Source: Collinsella sp. (GTDB lineage Bacteria > Actinomycetota > Coriobacteriia > Coriobacteriales > Coriobacteriaceae). Taken from it: a stretch of DNA of 19,805 nucleotides. The notes beneath the pieces are model-generated. The model saw only the letters and a program-made list of their open reading frames with translations. It was not told where the DNA came from and ran no database searches. The stretch spans positions 1 through 19,805 of the forward strand of contig DYAA01000079.1 in NCBI GenBank assembly GCA_019419405.1, given 5' to 3'. Made by a program: the position numbers and the translations under genes. Below, piece by piece: positions 1 to 8,664 of this stretch. Positions within the stretch are counted from its first letter, which is position 1, and every line of letters starts with the position of its first letter.

Positions 1-3000
1 GGCCACGCCGGCGATGGCAGAGCCGTCATCGGGCCTGACCTCGCGCACCGTATAGGTGAAGGTCTTGGCGCGCACGCGCTTGCCGCCGACCTCGGCGAAC
101 CCGGCGTCCTTGATGTCATCGAGCGTGTAGCGGATGGGGCCGAAGTCGAAGGCGATCCTATCGCCCGCCTTGGTGCCGGCGGCGGCCGTCACACTGACGG
201 TCTTGGAGCCGTCGGCAGAGCCCTCGGGCATGGGAGCGCCGCCCTCGCCCGCGAGCGTGAACTGGAAGCTATCGCCCTCCGCCCAGTCGCGGCCCTCGAG
301 CGTCTTGGTGAAGAGTCCCGCGGTGGAGACGTCCCTGCCCTCGGTGGCCGTTCCGTACGTGTTGGTGAACGCGACGGTCGCGCCGTCCTCGGTCACGGCG
401 CCTTCGGCCTTGAAGCCGTCAGCCCCGTTAACCGCGGTCGTGTAGCCCTCGGCGGCATCCTCGGTCACGGTATAGTGCGCGCCCACGGGTAGGCCGGCGA
501 CGGTCCTCTCCCCGCCGTCCTTGAGCGTGAAGGTCGCCTTGCCGTCCGTAAACGTCACGGCGTGCTCGCCCTTGCCGAAGGTGCCGGAGACGCGCTCGCC
601 GTCCCCGTCGGCCAGCGCGACCGTGAAGCCGAACTCGCGCTGGCTATCGCCGCCGACGACCGTCTTCTTGACGGTGAGGCTGCCCCCGCGGGGCACGCTG
701 TTGTGGGTCGTGTTGGTCTGCGACTCGTTCTCGCCCACCTTGACCGTTGCGGTGTTGGCGATGTCGTCGACCACGGCGGCTTCGGCGGAGACCTTCACGT
801 CGAAGCTGAGCGTGCCCGTGGCGCCCGCAGCCTGCTCGCCGAGCGACCAGGTAAGGGTGCGCGTCGCGGCGTCGTAGGCGGCACCGTCGGCAGAACCCTC
901 AACATAGTTAACGCCCTTGGGCAGGACATCGGTCACCGTCACGTCGGCCGCCTGCGCGGCGCCCCTGTCGTCGACGCTGTTATTGGCCCAGCCGATGGTA
1001 TAGGTGAGGGTATCGCCCACGCCCACCGGTTTGCCATCCACATCGACCTTGGCGCCCGAGGCGTCCGCCTTGGTGACGGTCTTGGTGTTGTCGTGCGGCG
1101 TGAAGGTGTTGGTGAAAGTCTTCTTGCCCCGTTCGTTGGAGATCTCGGCCTTAAGGCCGGCGCCAGTCTGAGTCACCGTGATGTCGAAGGCGTAGGCGTG
1201 CGCATCGTCCTCAATCAGGACATCGCCGCTTGCTTTCTCGGTCACGGTCGCGTGGTAGGTGCCCAGATTGGTGAAGCTGAGCTCGCCAAAGGAAACCTTG
1301 CCGTCCTTGTCATTCTTCGCCTCGATTGGGTAGCCCTCGAGAACATTGCCCGCACCGTCGGTGAGGGAGAGCTCAAAGACGAACTCCCCCTCTTGGAGGC
1401 CGGGCTTGCGGCCGCCCGCGAGCACCTTGGTGAGCTCGGAGACGGACGCCGTGGCGGGGGCGGGGTCGAAGGTGTTGGTGAAGGCGGCGAAGGAGACCTG
1501 GTCTGCCGCGATGGAGCCCTCGGCCTTGGAGCCCTCGGCTCCGTTCACCGCAGCCTTGTAGCCAGCGGCGGCGCGCTCGGTCACCGTGTAGGCAGTTCCC
1601 GCGGGCAGCCCCGTGATCCTCGCCGTCTGGCCATCTTTGAGCTTGAGGGTCGCCTTGCCGTCCTCGAACGTCGCGTCACCGTAGGTGCCGGACACTTTGC
1701 GGCCCGCGGCATCGGTGGCCTCGACCGCAAACTCAAATGTCTTGTCCGCGTCGACCGCCAGGCCCTCGCGCGCCGCGACGGTCTTGGAGACGTCGAGCTC
1801 GCCCGTCTTCACAGTGTTGGTCACGGTGAAGCCGCGCTCGGCGTCGCCGGTGACCTTCGAGCTGTAGCCCTCGACGGGCACCTCGGCCACGGTGTAGGCG
1901 ATCACGGAGCCGGACTTGGAGTACTTGGCCAGGCCCTCGAAGGAGTGCTTCCAGCTATTGGACTTCGACAGCTCGGCCGACTCGCCGGCGTCCTTCCCGT
2001 CGGCGAGCAGGCGCACGGTGGCCCTCTCGGCCGCCGGGCCGACCCACTTCTTCTCGACGGGCACCGAGACCTTGGCCGTGGAGGTGTTGGTCACGGTGAA
2101 GCCGCGCTCGGCGTCGCCGGAGACCTTGGAGCTGTAGCCCTCGACGGCGTCCTCGGCCACGGTGTAGGCGACCTCGGAGCCGGAAGCATCACGCTGCGGC
2201 AGGTTGGAGAAGACGCCCTCCCAGCCGTCAGACTCGCTCAGGGTGATCGAATCGATGACGGTATCGCCGTTCTTGAGATTTACTTTGACCTTATTAGGAT
2301 GGGGGATCTTAGGGTTCCCCCAGACCTTTTTGATGCGAATGTCGATGTTCTCGGACTTGCCGATGACGACACCGCCGTTGGCGCCGATGCCGCCTCCCAA
2401 CGGCGCCGTATTGCCAGAGATCGTCAGCGACGTCTGACCGCCGCCGAGGTTATACACATCCTCGCTCATCACAGATTTAAGCGCGACGTTCGGCGTGGCG
2501 TCGGTAAAGGACAGGGGCTCGCCGTTGTCACCATCGGGCGTAAATCGCGGGATTTCGGGGTTTGTTGCCGCAGTGGTGCCCTCGGGGTTAAACAGTCCAC
2601 CGTCTCTGTACCAGCTGACCTTTCCGCCGCCCGGAGCGCGGTTGGCCAAGGTCAGTTTGTATTTGGCGTCTTTGGCGCCGGTGAAGACGAAGTCGTCTCC
2701 CGCCTCGTCAGCCGTGTTCTTGGCGATCAGGCCGCCGTCCTGGACGTAGACCTTGGCATCTCCGGTCGGGCAGAACCACATGCCGCCGCCCTGTTTATCC
2801 GCATGGTTATCAACAACGCAAGCGTTTTCGATATGGAGCGTACTATAGCCAAGATACTCGTTGCCTTCGCTATACACGCCGCCGCCCATGCTCCAAGCAG
2901 TATTACCCTCGATCTTGCCCGCGCTGAGCGTGACGTCATTCGAATAGGTATAGACACCTCCACCGGCGGAAGCGGAGTTGCCAGATATGGACCCGCCCTG

Positions 3001-5312
3001 CATGATGAAAGCAGTATTCCCCTTTTCGCTATTCTGACAGCCCGGGTCGACCACACACACTCCGCCGCCTTTGCCTTTGCCAGACGCAACGTTGTTCTCA
3101 ATCTTTCCACCCGTCATGGTGAACTCGGCGTTGCCCTCAATGTGAACTGCTCCAGAGGGATCGAGGGAACCCGCCTCCAGTTTACTGCTCCTGTTGCCGG
3201 AAATCTGACCACCAGTCATCGTGAACTTGGCTCTTTGGCTATCGCCCTCCCCCTCGCTGTAGGCAAGGACCGCGCTGCCTCGATAGCCGCTGTTGCCCTC
3301 GATGCTGCCTCCACTCATGTCAAAGCGGGCATTGCCCATCAACATGACGCCAGAAGATGTGAGGTGATAGCCGTTAGTGTCTCCGGTAACGACGATTCCG
3401 TTCTTACGGATAACGCCGCCCTTCATGACAACATGAGCGCCGTCCTTCGCGTGGACAGCGCCGCAATACGCATCCTTAAGTTCGCACTGCTCGATAACGC
3501 CGCCCGTCATGGTAAGCGAAGCCTTGTCTCCCGACACGTCAACGACACCAGTATTGACGCTGCTCGCAGTACCGTCGCACACAACGGCCTCGTCAGAGAG
3601 CACAACTGCTCCCTTGCTAGAAATAATGGCGCCCTTGTTGTAGCGACCACTCAGGGACACGTTCCCCGACAGCTCGAGGGATGCCCCCTCGGCAACATTG
3701 ACCAGTACGGAGAAGCCGCTTTTCTTTGCCAAGATGGCATAGGGCTCATCCGACGTGATCTTAATCATCTTCCCGACAGGAATCGTGAGCGTGGAGTCAA
3801 GCTTCACGTGCTTTTTCAGGGTGATGACGGTTTCCTCGCCATCGGGGGCCTCGTTGACCAGCTTCTGAAGGGTCTTGGTGCTGTCATCGCTCACGGTACC
3901 GCCGACGCCGTCATCGATGGACTCGCGCGTGTAGACGATATCGACGCCAGAGGACGGGAGGTTCCCCGAGCCTTTGATGTCGTCCATGCTGTTTTCGATT
4001 GTGATCTTTTTAACCGTGCTGCCTTCAAACATATCCGAGGGTATTTTGGTGAGGCCGCGCCCGATCGTCACATCCTTCACGCCATCTACGCCCGAGAAGG
4101 CTGCCGTGCCAACGGAAGTCACGGAATCCGGAATGGAAAACTGCTCCGGCAGCGTGCCGCCATAGAAGGCGTAGTTGCCAATTTTCTCAAGTGTCTCGGG
4201 AAGTTGGACGACGACGTTGCTCCAGATAAAGGCCCAGTCACCGATACTCTTCAGGTTGTCGCAAAGCCCCACGATCTTAACCGGCGTATAGCAAAACGCA
4301 TAGCCCGGAATGCTCTGAAGCGAGGACAGGTCCACGGACGCCCGCAGTTTTTTGCACTCGCGAAAAGCCCCGCTGCCCATCTTTGTTACCTTGCCTAGAT
4401 TTGGCACGCTCACCAGGCTGGCACACCCCTGGAAAGCAGAGGATCCGATGCTCGTCAATGTGCCCGGGAAATCGATGCCGGTCAAACTCGAGCAATCCTG
4501 AAACGCCCCATCCCCGATGGACTCGATTTCGCTCAGTGCGGTGACGGACGTTAGAGAGGTGCATCCGTCAAACATGTGCGAGGGGATCTTGGTAACCGAA
4601 GCGGGCAACGACACGCTTGTCAGAGACGTGCAGCCTTCGAACACGCCCGTTATGGTGTCGTCGAAGGCGACATCTTTTGGAAACTCGATGCTTGTGAGGG
4701 CCGTAGCCCCCTCGAAGGCGCCCGAGCCCGAAATCATTTTGAGGGTGGAGGGGAGATCGATCTCCGAAAGGCTGCTGCAGCCATTGACCATCATGTTGGC
4801 GCTAATCTTCTCGACGCCCTCATCGAAATAGAGCTTTTCGAGCGAGCGGGCGTTTTGCAGCGTGCAACTGAAGTCCTTGATGGAGCCAGGGATATGGAGC
4901 TCCTTGACCTTTACGAACTTCCGGAAATTCCATCCGTACATTTTTTCGAGCGTGTCGGGAAGCGTCAGCTGCTCAACGTTCTTGGCCACGATACCAGACG
5001 AAAAATAAAGCTTGGTGACTTTGTAGGTCTGGCCACCATGCTCGATGGAGCTGGGCACATTCACCGCGGTCACACTGTCGTCGGCAACAATACCTGTGAT
5101 TTCCGCCGTGCCCTTATCCGTGGTCTCGCACGAATAGGTCACGCCGTCCTGGGTGATCTCAAACTCCTCCGCAGTATACACAGTCCGCGATTCCGTGGCC
5201 GCATATGCGACACCGGCCGTCGTGCCAACGGATAAACATCCGAAGCCGAGAACCAGCGCAAGGCAGAGAGCAGCGACTCTCTGCCCCCCCCGCCGAAAAC
5301 TTTCCTCTCCAA
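1..5312 (-). CDS. Giant secreted multidomain surface protein (BspA-type LRR, beta-helix, Cna_B and pilin-like domains); C-terminus beyond left edge; start out of frame
   Basis: The frame whose codons begin at positions divisible by three is open from about 5366 to the left edge, roughly 1,770 codons. It encodes a hydrophobic segment ending AYA-ATES (signal peptide, cleavage near residue 38). Next come BspA/LRR_5-type leucine-rich repeats (about residues 70-450, units such as GAFxGCTSLTSVxLP) and a beta-helix region (about 460-940, repeated MTGGxIxGN units). Two Cna_B-like domains follow (about 995-1165, with KKVW/EKKW, YTVAE and FTVTNT in the positions of isopeptide Lys, Glu and Asn). The rest (1168 to the edge) is pilin-type, DUF11/D2-like and DUF5979-like beta domains. 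A sortase motif would lie off the window. It is probably a wall-anchored adhesin; the ligand is unknown. No ATG/GTG/TTG opens this frame before the signal peptide. I place the start at TTG 5312, preceded by AGGGGGAGAAGGG, which reaches this frame only if the 5284-5291 G tract gains one base. Gene existence is sure; start and expression state are inferred. Confidence 0.85.
1814..2183 (-). repeat. Near-identical direct repeat inside the adjacent Cna_B domains
   Basis: About 100 bp at 1814-1913 recur at 2084-2183 with few differences, offset by exactly 270 bp (90 codons). Both encode the end of a Cna_B-like domain, reading AYTVAE...VEGYSSKV(T/S)GDAERGFTVTNT. The nucleotide identity is much higher than between the other domains of the protein, which suggests recent duplication or gene conversion. 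The in-frame period would allow loss or gain of one whole domain. Confidence 0.85.
5284..5291 (-). repeat. Homopolymeric G8 tract (C8 on plus) at the 5' end of the surface-protein gene; candidate phase-variation tract
   Basis: Eight consecutive G on the coding strand lie between the purine-rich SD/TTG (5312) and the signal-peptide core. With eight G, translation from TTG 5312 runs out of frame and stops at TGA 5141-5139. Translation from TTG 5350 stops at 5159. Nine G would join TTG 5312 to the long frame; seven G would join TTG 5350. Short G tracts in this position are classic slipped-strand mispairing sites. A sequencing or assembly length error would look identical. Confidence 0.7.
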
Positions 5313-5633
5313 TTCCCTTCTCCCCCTCTGGTGTCGCCTTCTCTTCCCAAGAGCGATCTATTGATTAAGGACAGTTAAAGACAACATTATGCCCAAAGAG
5401 GCCCATCATGGAGATAATCCACGTCTTCGCCCGAAATGGTAATTAATTGGCAGGATTAATTGGCGAACAACTGAACGGAGAGCAATCTACTAATGGCCCA
5501 TGAATGACAGCGTCAACACCCAAAGTGCATAGTCTCCGATCCCCAGACAGCACCATCGAGCGCCACAAGGTACAGGATTGATTTGTTCAGATTCACATGC
5601 CTTTACGGGTGTTTTCCTAGTCCCAAAAAGACC
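5313..5633. other. Intergenic region upstream of the surface-protein gene
   Basis: No credible gene is visible. A 10 bp direct repeat ATTAATTGGC occurs at 5442-5451 and 5455-5464, 13 bp apart, upstream of the minus-strand surface gene, and could be a regulator site. An AT-rich stretch at 5350-5400 probably holds the promoter, but no convincing -35/-10 pair stands out (TTGTCT with ATAGAT at 17 bp is a weak option). The 5465-5633 part shows nothing further. Confidence 0.4.
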
Positions 5634-5819
5634 GGTCTGACGCTGCGCCACGAAAAGGGCCTATCTACTACGTTTAGGTCGCAGGGGTCGACCATAGCCG
5701 ACTTTTTCGGAAATCGGCAAGCTCTTTACCTGCGGTTTTGTTTTTGCAAATTCCGGGATGGTCGAGGGTGACCGGTTTAACGTAGTAGATGGCCGCATTT
5801 CGTGGCGGAAGGTCCGACC
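5634..5819. repeat. ~186 bp imperfect palindromic element (MITE/REP-like candidate)
   Basis: Nested inverted-repeat arms run across the whole element. 5634-5642 pairs imperfectly with 5811-5819, CGCCACGAAA (5646-5655) pairs with 5798-5807, ATCTACTACGTT (5663-5674) with 5779-5790, and TCGACCAT (5688-5695) with 5758-5765. The central region has a further small hairpin (GCCGA/TCGGC, about 5697-5718). No transposase is present. Short frames on both strands are by-products of the symmetry. It could be a non-autonomous mobile element or a structured 3' RNA. The pairing is certain; the class is inferred. Confidence 0.75.
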
Positions 5820-5860
5820 CAAGGCCCAAGGCGGCCAGCCTCGGATGACCATTCACGAAG

Positions 5861-5923
5861 TTGCGGTGGAATACGGACTGAATTGGCACCTTAAAGGCAA
5901 AAACACTCCGTATTTCACCGCAA
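5861..5923. repeat. Second inverted repeat, just downstream of the tadA-glycerate kinase gene
   Basis: Arms 5861-5880 and 5904-5923 are complementary over 20 nt with two mismatches (TTGCGGTG.AATACGGA.TG), with a 23 nt A/T-rich loop. It begins 20 bp after the stop of the minus-strand fusion gene, so the transcript could fold it as a 3' hairpin. No U-tract follows, so intrinsic termination is uncertain. It may belong to the same dispersed element as 5634-5819. Confidence 0.65.
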
Positions 5924-5942
5924 GTTATTGGAGGGATGGGTT

Positions 5943-7724
5943 TTAGAGGCGAGCGAGGTCATAGGCTTGGGCAGCCGCCTCGCCGGCGCAGATGAGGTTG
6001 GTTGTGGCTTCTTGCGGATCGAGTGCCCGCTCCAGGTCCATGGGCTTGCGACAGATCGGCAGTACAAGGTCGATGCCCTGCCCATACACCGCATCCAGGT
6101 TGACAGCGCGACCGCCCACGACAGCGGCCACCGGCTTGCCATAGCGCATGGCACGGCGGGCCACACCCACCGGCGCTTTGCCGGCGGCGGATTGCTCATC
6201 CATATTGCCCTCGCCCGTTATGACCAGGTCGACATCGCGTACACGCTCGTCAAACCCCACGAGATCGAGCACCGTCTCCACACCCGAACGCAACTCGGCA
6301 CCAAGTGCCAACAACGCGGCGCCCAGGCCGCCGGCGGCACCTGCGCCGGGCACGCCGAGCACCGAGCCAAATGTCCGTGCACCCTCGGGCACACGCAACA
6401 GCTCCTGGGCTCGCGCCTCGGCAATTGCCGCATCAAGCAGGCGGCCGTAGCCGACCATCCAACCGTCGTACCTGCGCAGCGCCTCGGCGTCACCCGTCGG
6501 CAGACCCTTCTGTCCACCGAACACTGCCAGCGCACCGCGGCGCCCCACGAGCGGATTCTCGACATCGGAAAGCACCACGACACGCGCGCCGTTCAGCGCC
6601 CGAAGCGCTGGCGCCAAATCAACGCTCGACACCTGCTCAAGGCCGGCAAGACCAGGGGCGATATTGCAGCCCTGATCATCGACCACACGCGCGCCCAGCG
6701 CCTGCAGCATACCGGCGCCACCATCGTTGGTGGCGCTGCCGCCCAAGCCAAGATAGATAGTCTTTGCCCCGGCACGAACCGCACGGAGCATCAGCTCGCC
6801 CACGCCATAGGTTGTAGCAGCCAGCGCCGACGACTCCGTGCAAGGCGAGTACCCGATGCCCGCGGCTTCGGCCATCTCAATTACAGCCGACTCGCGCTTG
6901 CCGTCCACCAGCATCCGTGCAGACACGCGACCACCCAAGGGGCCGGCCACCTCGCAGGTCGAAAGCTCGCCACCGCACGCGGCGATGGCGTCGAGCGTTC
7001 CCTCGCCACCATCTGCCAGCGGCAAGGTGCTCAGCTCGGCATCGGGCCACACGCGGCGTACGCCTTCGGCAACGGCCTCCTCTGCCTGCGCACTCGACAC
7101 ACTGCCCTTAAAGGAGTCGATCGCCAGCAGCACACGGCGGGGCCGGCGGCACGCAGGACCAAAGTTGAGCGCCTCAACGGCGATATCTTCGGCACACGCG
7201 AGTGCCTCAGCGTGAGCGGCATGTGCCTCAAGATCGGCCCCACAACCGCAGCCAGCACCATCGGTGCCACGCAGCCCACTAAAATAGCTGCTCAACACCT
7301 CACGACACTCGTCTGCCAGCACGCCGGCAGTCACATTAAACCGATGGTTCAGGCGCGAGTCGGCATTCAAATCGTATAGAGACCCCAACGCACCCGCCTT
7401 GGCGTCGCTCGCGCCATACACGCAGCGCCCCACGCGCGCATTGACCATAAGCCCCGCACACATGCAGCAGGGCTCGAGCGTTACATAGACCGTGCAATCG
7501 GAAAGGCGCCAGCGACCAAGCGCGTGGGCAGCGGCACACAGGGCCGCGAACTCTGCGTGCGCCGAAGGGTCCTGGTCGAGCTCGCGACGATTATGCGCCC
7601 GCGCGACGATCTCACCCGCGCGCACCACCACAGCGCCAATGGGCACTTCGCCCACCGCAGCGGCGGCGCGCGCCTCGGCCAGCGCCTCGCGCATGAACTT
7701 CTCGTCGATTTCGGTGATCGTCAT
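5943..7724 (-). CDS. tadA: Fusion protein: tRNA adenosine(34) deaminase (TadA-type) N-terminus, glycerate kinase C-terminus
   Basis: The 593-aa product joins two enzymes that are normally separate. Residues 1-155 are a TadA/CDA-fold deaminase with the zinc ligands and catalytic Glu in HAE (56-58) and PCCMC (85-89). TadA converts A34 to inosine in tRNA-Arg(ACG). Residues about 196-593 are a GlxK/GarK-type glycerate kinase (ATP-dependent phosphorylation of glycerate), with AIDSFKGS, LPLADGGEGT, GLGGSATNDGG, SDVENPL and TGEGNMDEQSAAGK. A ~40-residue linker rich in Ala, Cys and Gly joins them. ATG 7724 is chosen because AGGGAAGG sits 6 nt upstream; the frame also extends to TTG 7775, which lacks an SD. 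The gene stands alone and is divergent from tRNA-Ser. Both active sites look intact. The fusion is read directly; activity of each half is inferred from family. Confidence 0.93.
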   Translation of the reverse strand: MTITEIDEKFMREALAEARAAAAVGEVPIGAVVVRAGEIVARAHNRRELDQDPSAHAEFAALCAAAHALGRWRLSDCTVYVTLEPCCMCAGLMVNARVGRCVYGASDAKAGALGSLYDLNADSRLNHRFNVTAGVLADECREVLSSYFSGLRGTDGAGCGCGADLEAHAAHAEALACAEDIAVEALNFGPACRRPRRVLLAIDSFKGSVSSAQAEEAVAEGVRRVWPDAELSTLPLADGGEGTLDAIAACGGELSTCEVAGPLGGRVSARMLVDGKRESAVIEMAEAAGIGYSPCTESSALAATTYGVGELMLRAVRAGAKTIYLGLGGSATNDGGAGMLQALGARVVDDQGCNIAPGLAGLEQVSSVDLAPALRALNGARVVVLSDVENPLVGRRGALAVFGGQKGLPTGDAEALRRYDGWMVGYGRLLDAAIAEARAQELLRVPEGARTFGSVLGVPGAGAAGGLGAALLALGAELRSGVETVLDLVGFDERVRDVDLVITGEGNMDEQSAAGKAPVGVARRAMRYGKPVAAVVGGRAVNLDAVYGQGIDLVLPICRKPMDLERALDPQEATTNLICAGEAAAQAYDLARL

Positions 7725-7736
7725 CGTTCGCCTTCC

Positions 7737-7765
7737 CTGTTGCAAATTCAAAACGATGCTATCAT
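7737..7765 (+). promoter_or_regulatory. Candidate promoter of tRNA-Ser
   Basis: TATCAT at 7760-7765 is a good -10, ending 10 bp before the mature tRNA 5' end. The -35 (around 7737-7742, CTGTTG) is poor. The segment also carries the 5' UTR of the divergent tadA fusion. Confidence 0.35.
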
Positions 7766-7775
7766 TACGACTCAC

Positions 7776-7865
7776 GGAGAGATGGCAGAGCGGTTGAATG
7801 CGGCGGTCTTGAAAACCGTTGAGCGCGAGAGCGTTCCGGGGGTTCGAATCCCCCTCTCTCCGCCA
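7776..7865 (+). tRNA. tRNA-Ser(TGA), CCA encoded
   Basis: The acceptor arm GGAGAGA (7776-7782) pairs with TCTCTCC (7855-7861), followed by G discriminator and encoded CCA (7863-7865). The anticodon loop CTTGAAA (7808-7814) gives anticodon TGA at 7810-7812, reading UCA and wobble Ser codons. A long variable arm follows the anticodon stem, as expected for tRNA-Ser. The T-loop GGTTCGAATCC is canonical. The gene ends 4 bp before the stop of the convergent TetR gene. Confidence 0.97.
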
Positions 7866-7868
7866 CTT

Positions 7869-8465
7869 TTAGTGATGCACCGGCGTCATGGTCCGCTCGA
7901 ACAGCGCATCGACCACGTCGGCCATCTCGGGTCGACGCTCAAGATCGTGGCCCGATTCCCACCATATCGTGAAAAGTCGAATAATACCGCCGGCGACAAA
8001 CTCAGACGTCGTCTCGAGCGACACGGGGGCCAGGGCATCCTCGGCAAGCACGTTCATCACACGCTCGCGGATAGAGCGGGCAATACGGTCGCAAATAACG
8101 TTGGTCAACATGCCCGACATGCTGCTTGCCAAAATGTTATCCATGAGCTGCTCGTGCGCCAGAATCAGGTCCATGGCATCGTCCAAAATCGCGTGCCGAA
8201 GCGCGCGCACGTCCTCGGTAGACACTGCGCCGGCCTCATCGGGCTGTTTTTGCGGCAAGCCCGACATGAGCTCATCGATATAAAAGGCAAAGTAATCGTT
8301 CTTGTCGCGAAAGTGCTTGTAGAACGTCGTGCGGCGAATCATGGCGCGGTCGCACAGCATGGCAACCGTCAGGTCCTCAAAACGATGCTCCTCGAGAAGC
8401 TCGGTAAAGGCATCGAACAGGGCACGGTAGGTTTTCTTAATGCGAAGGTCCACTGGTATCGCCAT
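7869..8465 (-). CDS. TetR/AcrR-family transcriptional regulator
   Basis: The 198-aa protein has an N-terminal TetR helix-turn-helix (about residues 9-57: KKTYRALFDAFTELLEEH, LTVAMLCDRAMIRRTTFYKHF, KNDYFAFY). The all-helical C-terminal ligand/dimer domain ends in a block around FVAGGIIRLFTIWWESG that resembles the DhaS-like TetR_C group. The open frame runs further upstream to 8726, but the first residue consistent with family length is Met at 8465 (MAIPVDLRIKK). The SD is poor (GAGG abuts the ATG), so GTG 8453 is an alternative start. It is divergent from lemA, with palindromes between them. The ligand and targets are not evident. Its terminus faces tRNA-Ser. Confidence 0.9.
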   Translation of the reverse strand: MAIPVDLRIKKTYRALFDAFTELLEEHRFEDLTVAMLCDRAMIRRTTFYKHFRDKNDYFAFYIDELMSGLPQKQPDEAGAVSTEDVRALRHAILDDAMDLILAHEQLMDNILASSMSGMLTNVICDRIARSIRERVMNVLAEDALAPVSLETTSEFVAGGIIRLFTIWWESGHDLERRPEMADVVDALFERTMTPVHH

Positions 8466-8486
8466 CCTCAGGGCAAAGACAACACT

Positions 8487-8516
8487 CGACAATCTGTCGC
8501 ATATCTTACAGCTGTA
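8487..8516. promoter_or_regulatory. Candidate TetR operator region (two palindromes)
   Basis: CGACAATCTGTCG (8487-8499, 5 bp arms, 3 bp centre) and the perfect palindrome TACAGCTGTA (8507-8516) lie 20-50 bp upstream of the TetR start, in the TetR-lemA intergenic region. Position suits autoregulation. Chance palindromes of this size are common, so confidence is modest. Confidence 0.35.
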
Positions 8517-8595
8517 CCTCGTGCGCTTTGTCCCGGTGCCAACCCCACCGAAAACATAACGCTTACCGGAAAGTTCGGCACGGCAAAACGTTGCG

Positions 8596-8617
8596 GGTAT
8601 ACTAGTAGCGTTATACC
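8596..8617 (+). promoter_or_regulatory. Candidate lemA -10 within an inverted repeat
   Basis: TATACT (8598-8603) is a strong -10, about 60 bp upstream of the lemA start. It overlaps the left arm of GGTATA (8596-8601) / TATACC (8612-8617), a 6 bp inverted repeat with a 10 bp spacer. The -35 is weak. A repressor at the inverted repeat would cover the -10 and start site. Confidence 0.4.
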
Positions 8618-8664
8618 AACGGCAGCTGGCGCATGCCGCCGCGGCCATTCGAAACGGAGACATC

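Noticed and set aside
562..4398. A 1,278-codon plus-strand open frame
   Set aside because: It is antisense to the surface-protein gene. The minus-strand translation shows coherent LRR, beta-helix and Cna_B repeats, while the plus frame gives low-complexity His/Arg/Gly-rich sequence with no SD.
5661..5889. Short minus-strand frames (63 and 71 codons) across the 5634-5819 palindrome
   Set aside because: They overlap each other in different frames, cross the inverted-repeat arms and have no convincing SD, so they are better explained as by-products of the element.
5928..7379. A 483-codon plus-strand open frame
   Set aside because: It is antisense to the tadA-glycerate kinase fusion, whose catalytic motifs are clear. 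The plus frame has no recognisable domain.
7725..7775. Upstream TTG start for the tadA fusion
   Set aside because: ATG 7724 has an excellent SD and matches normal TadA N-termini. The extension would reach the divergent tRNA-Ser promoter.
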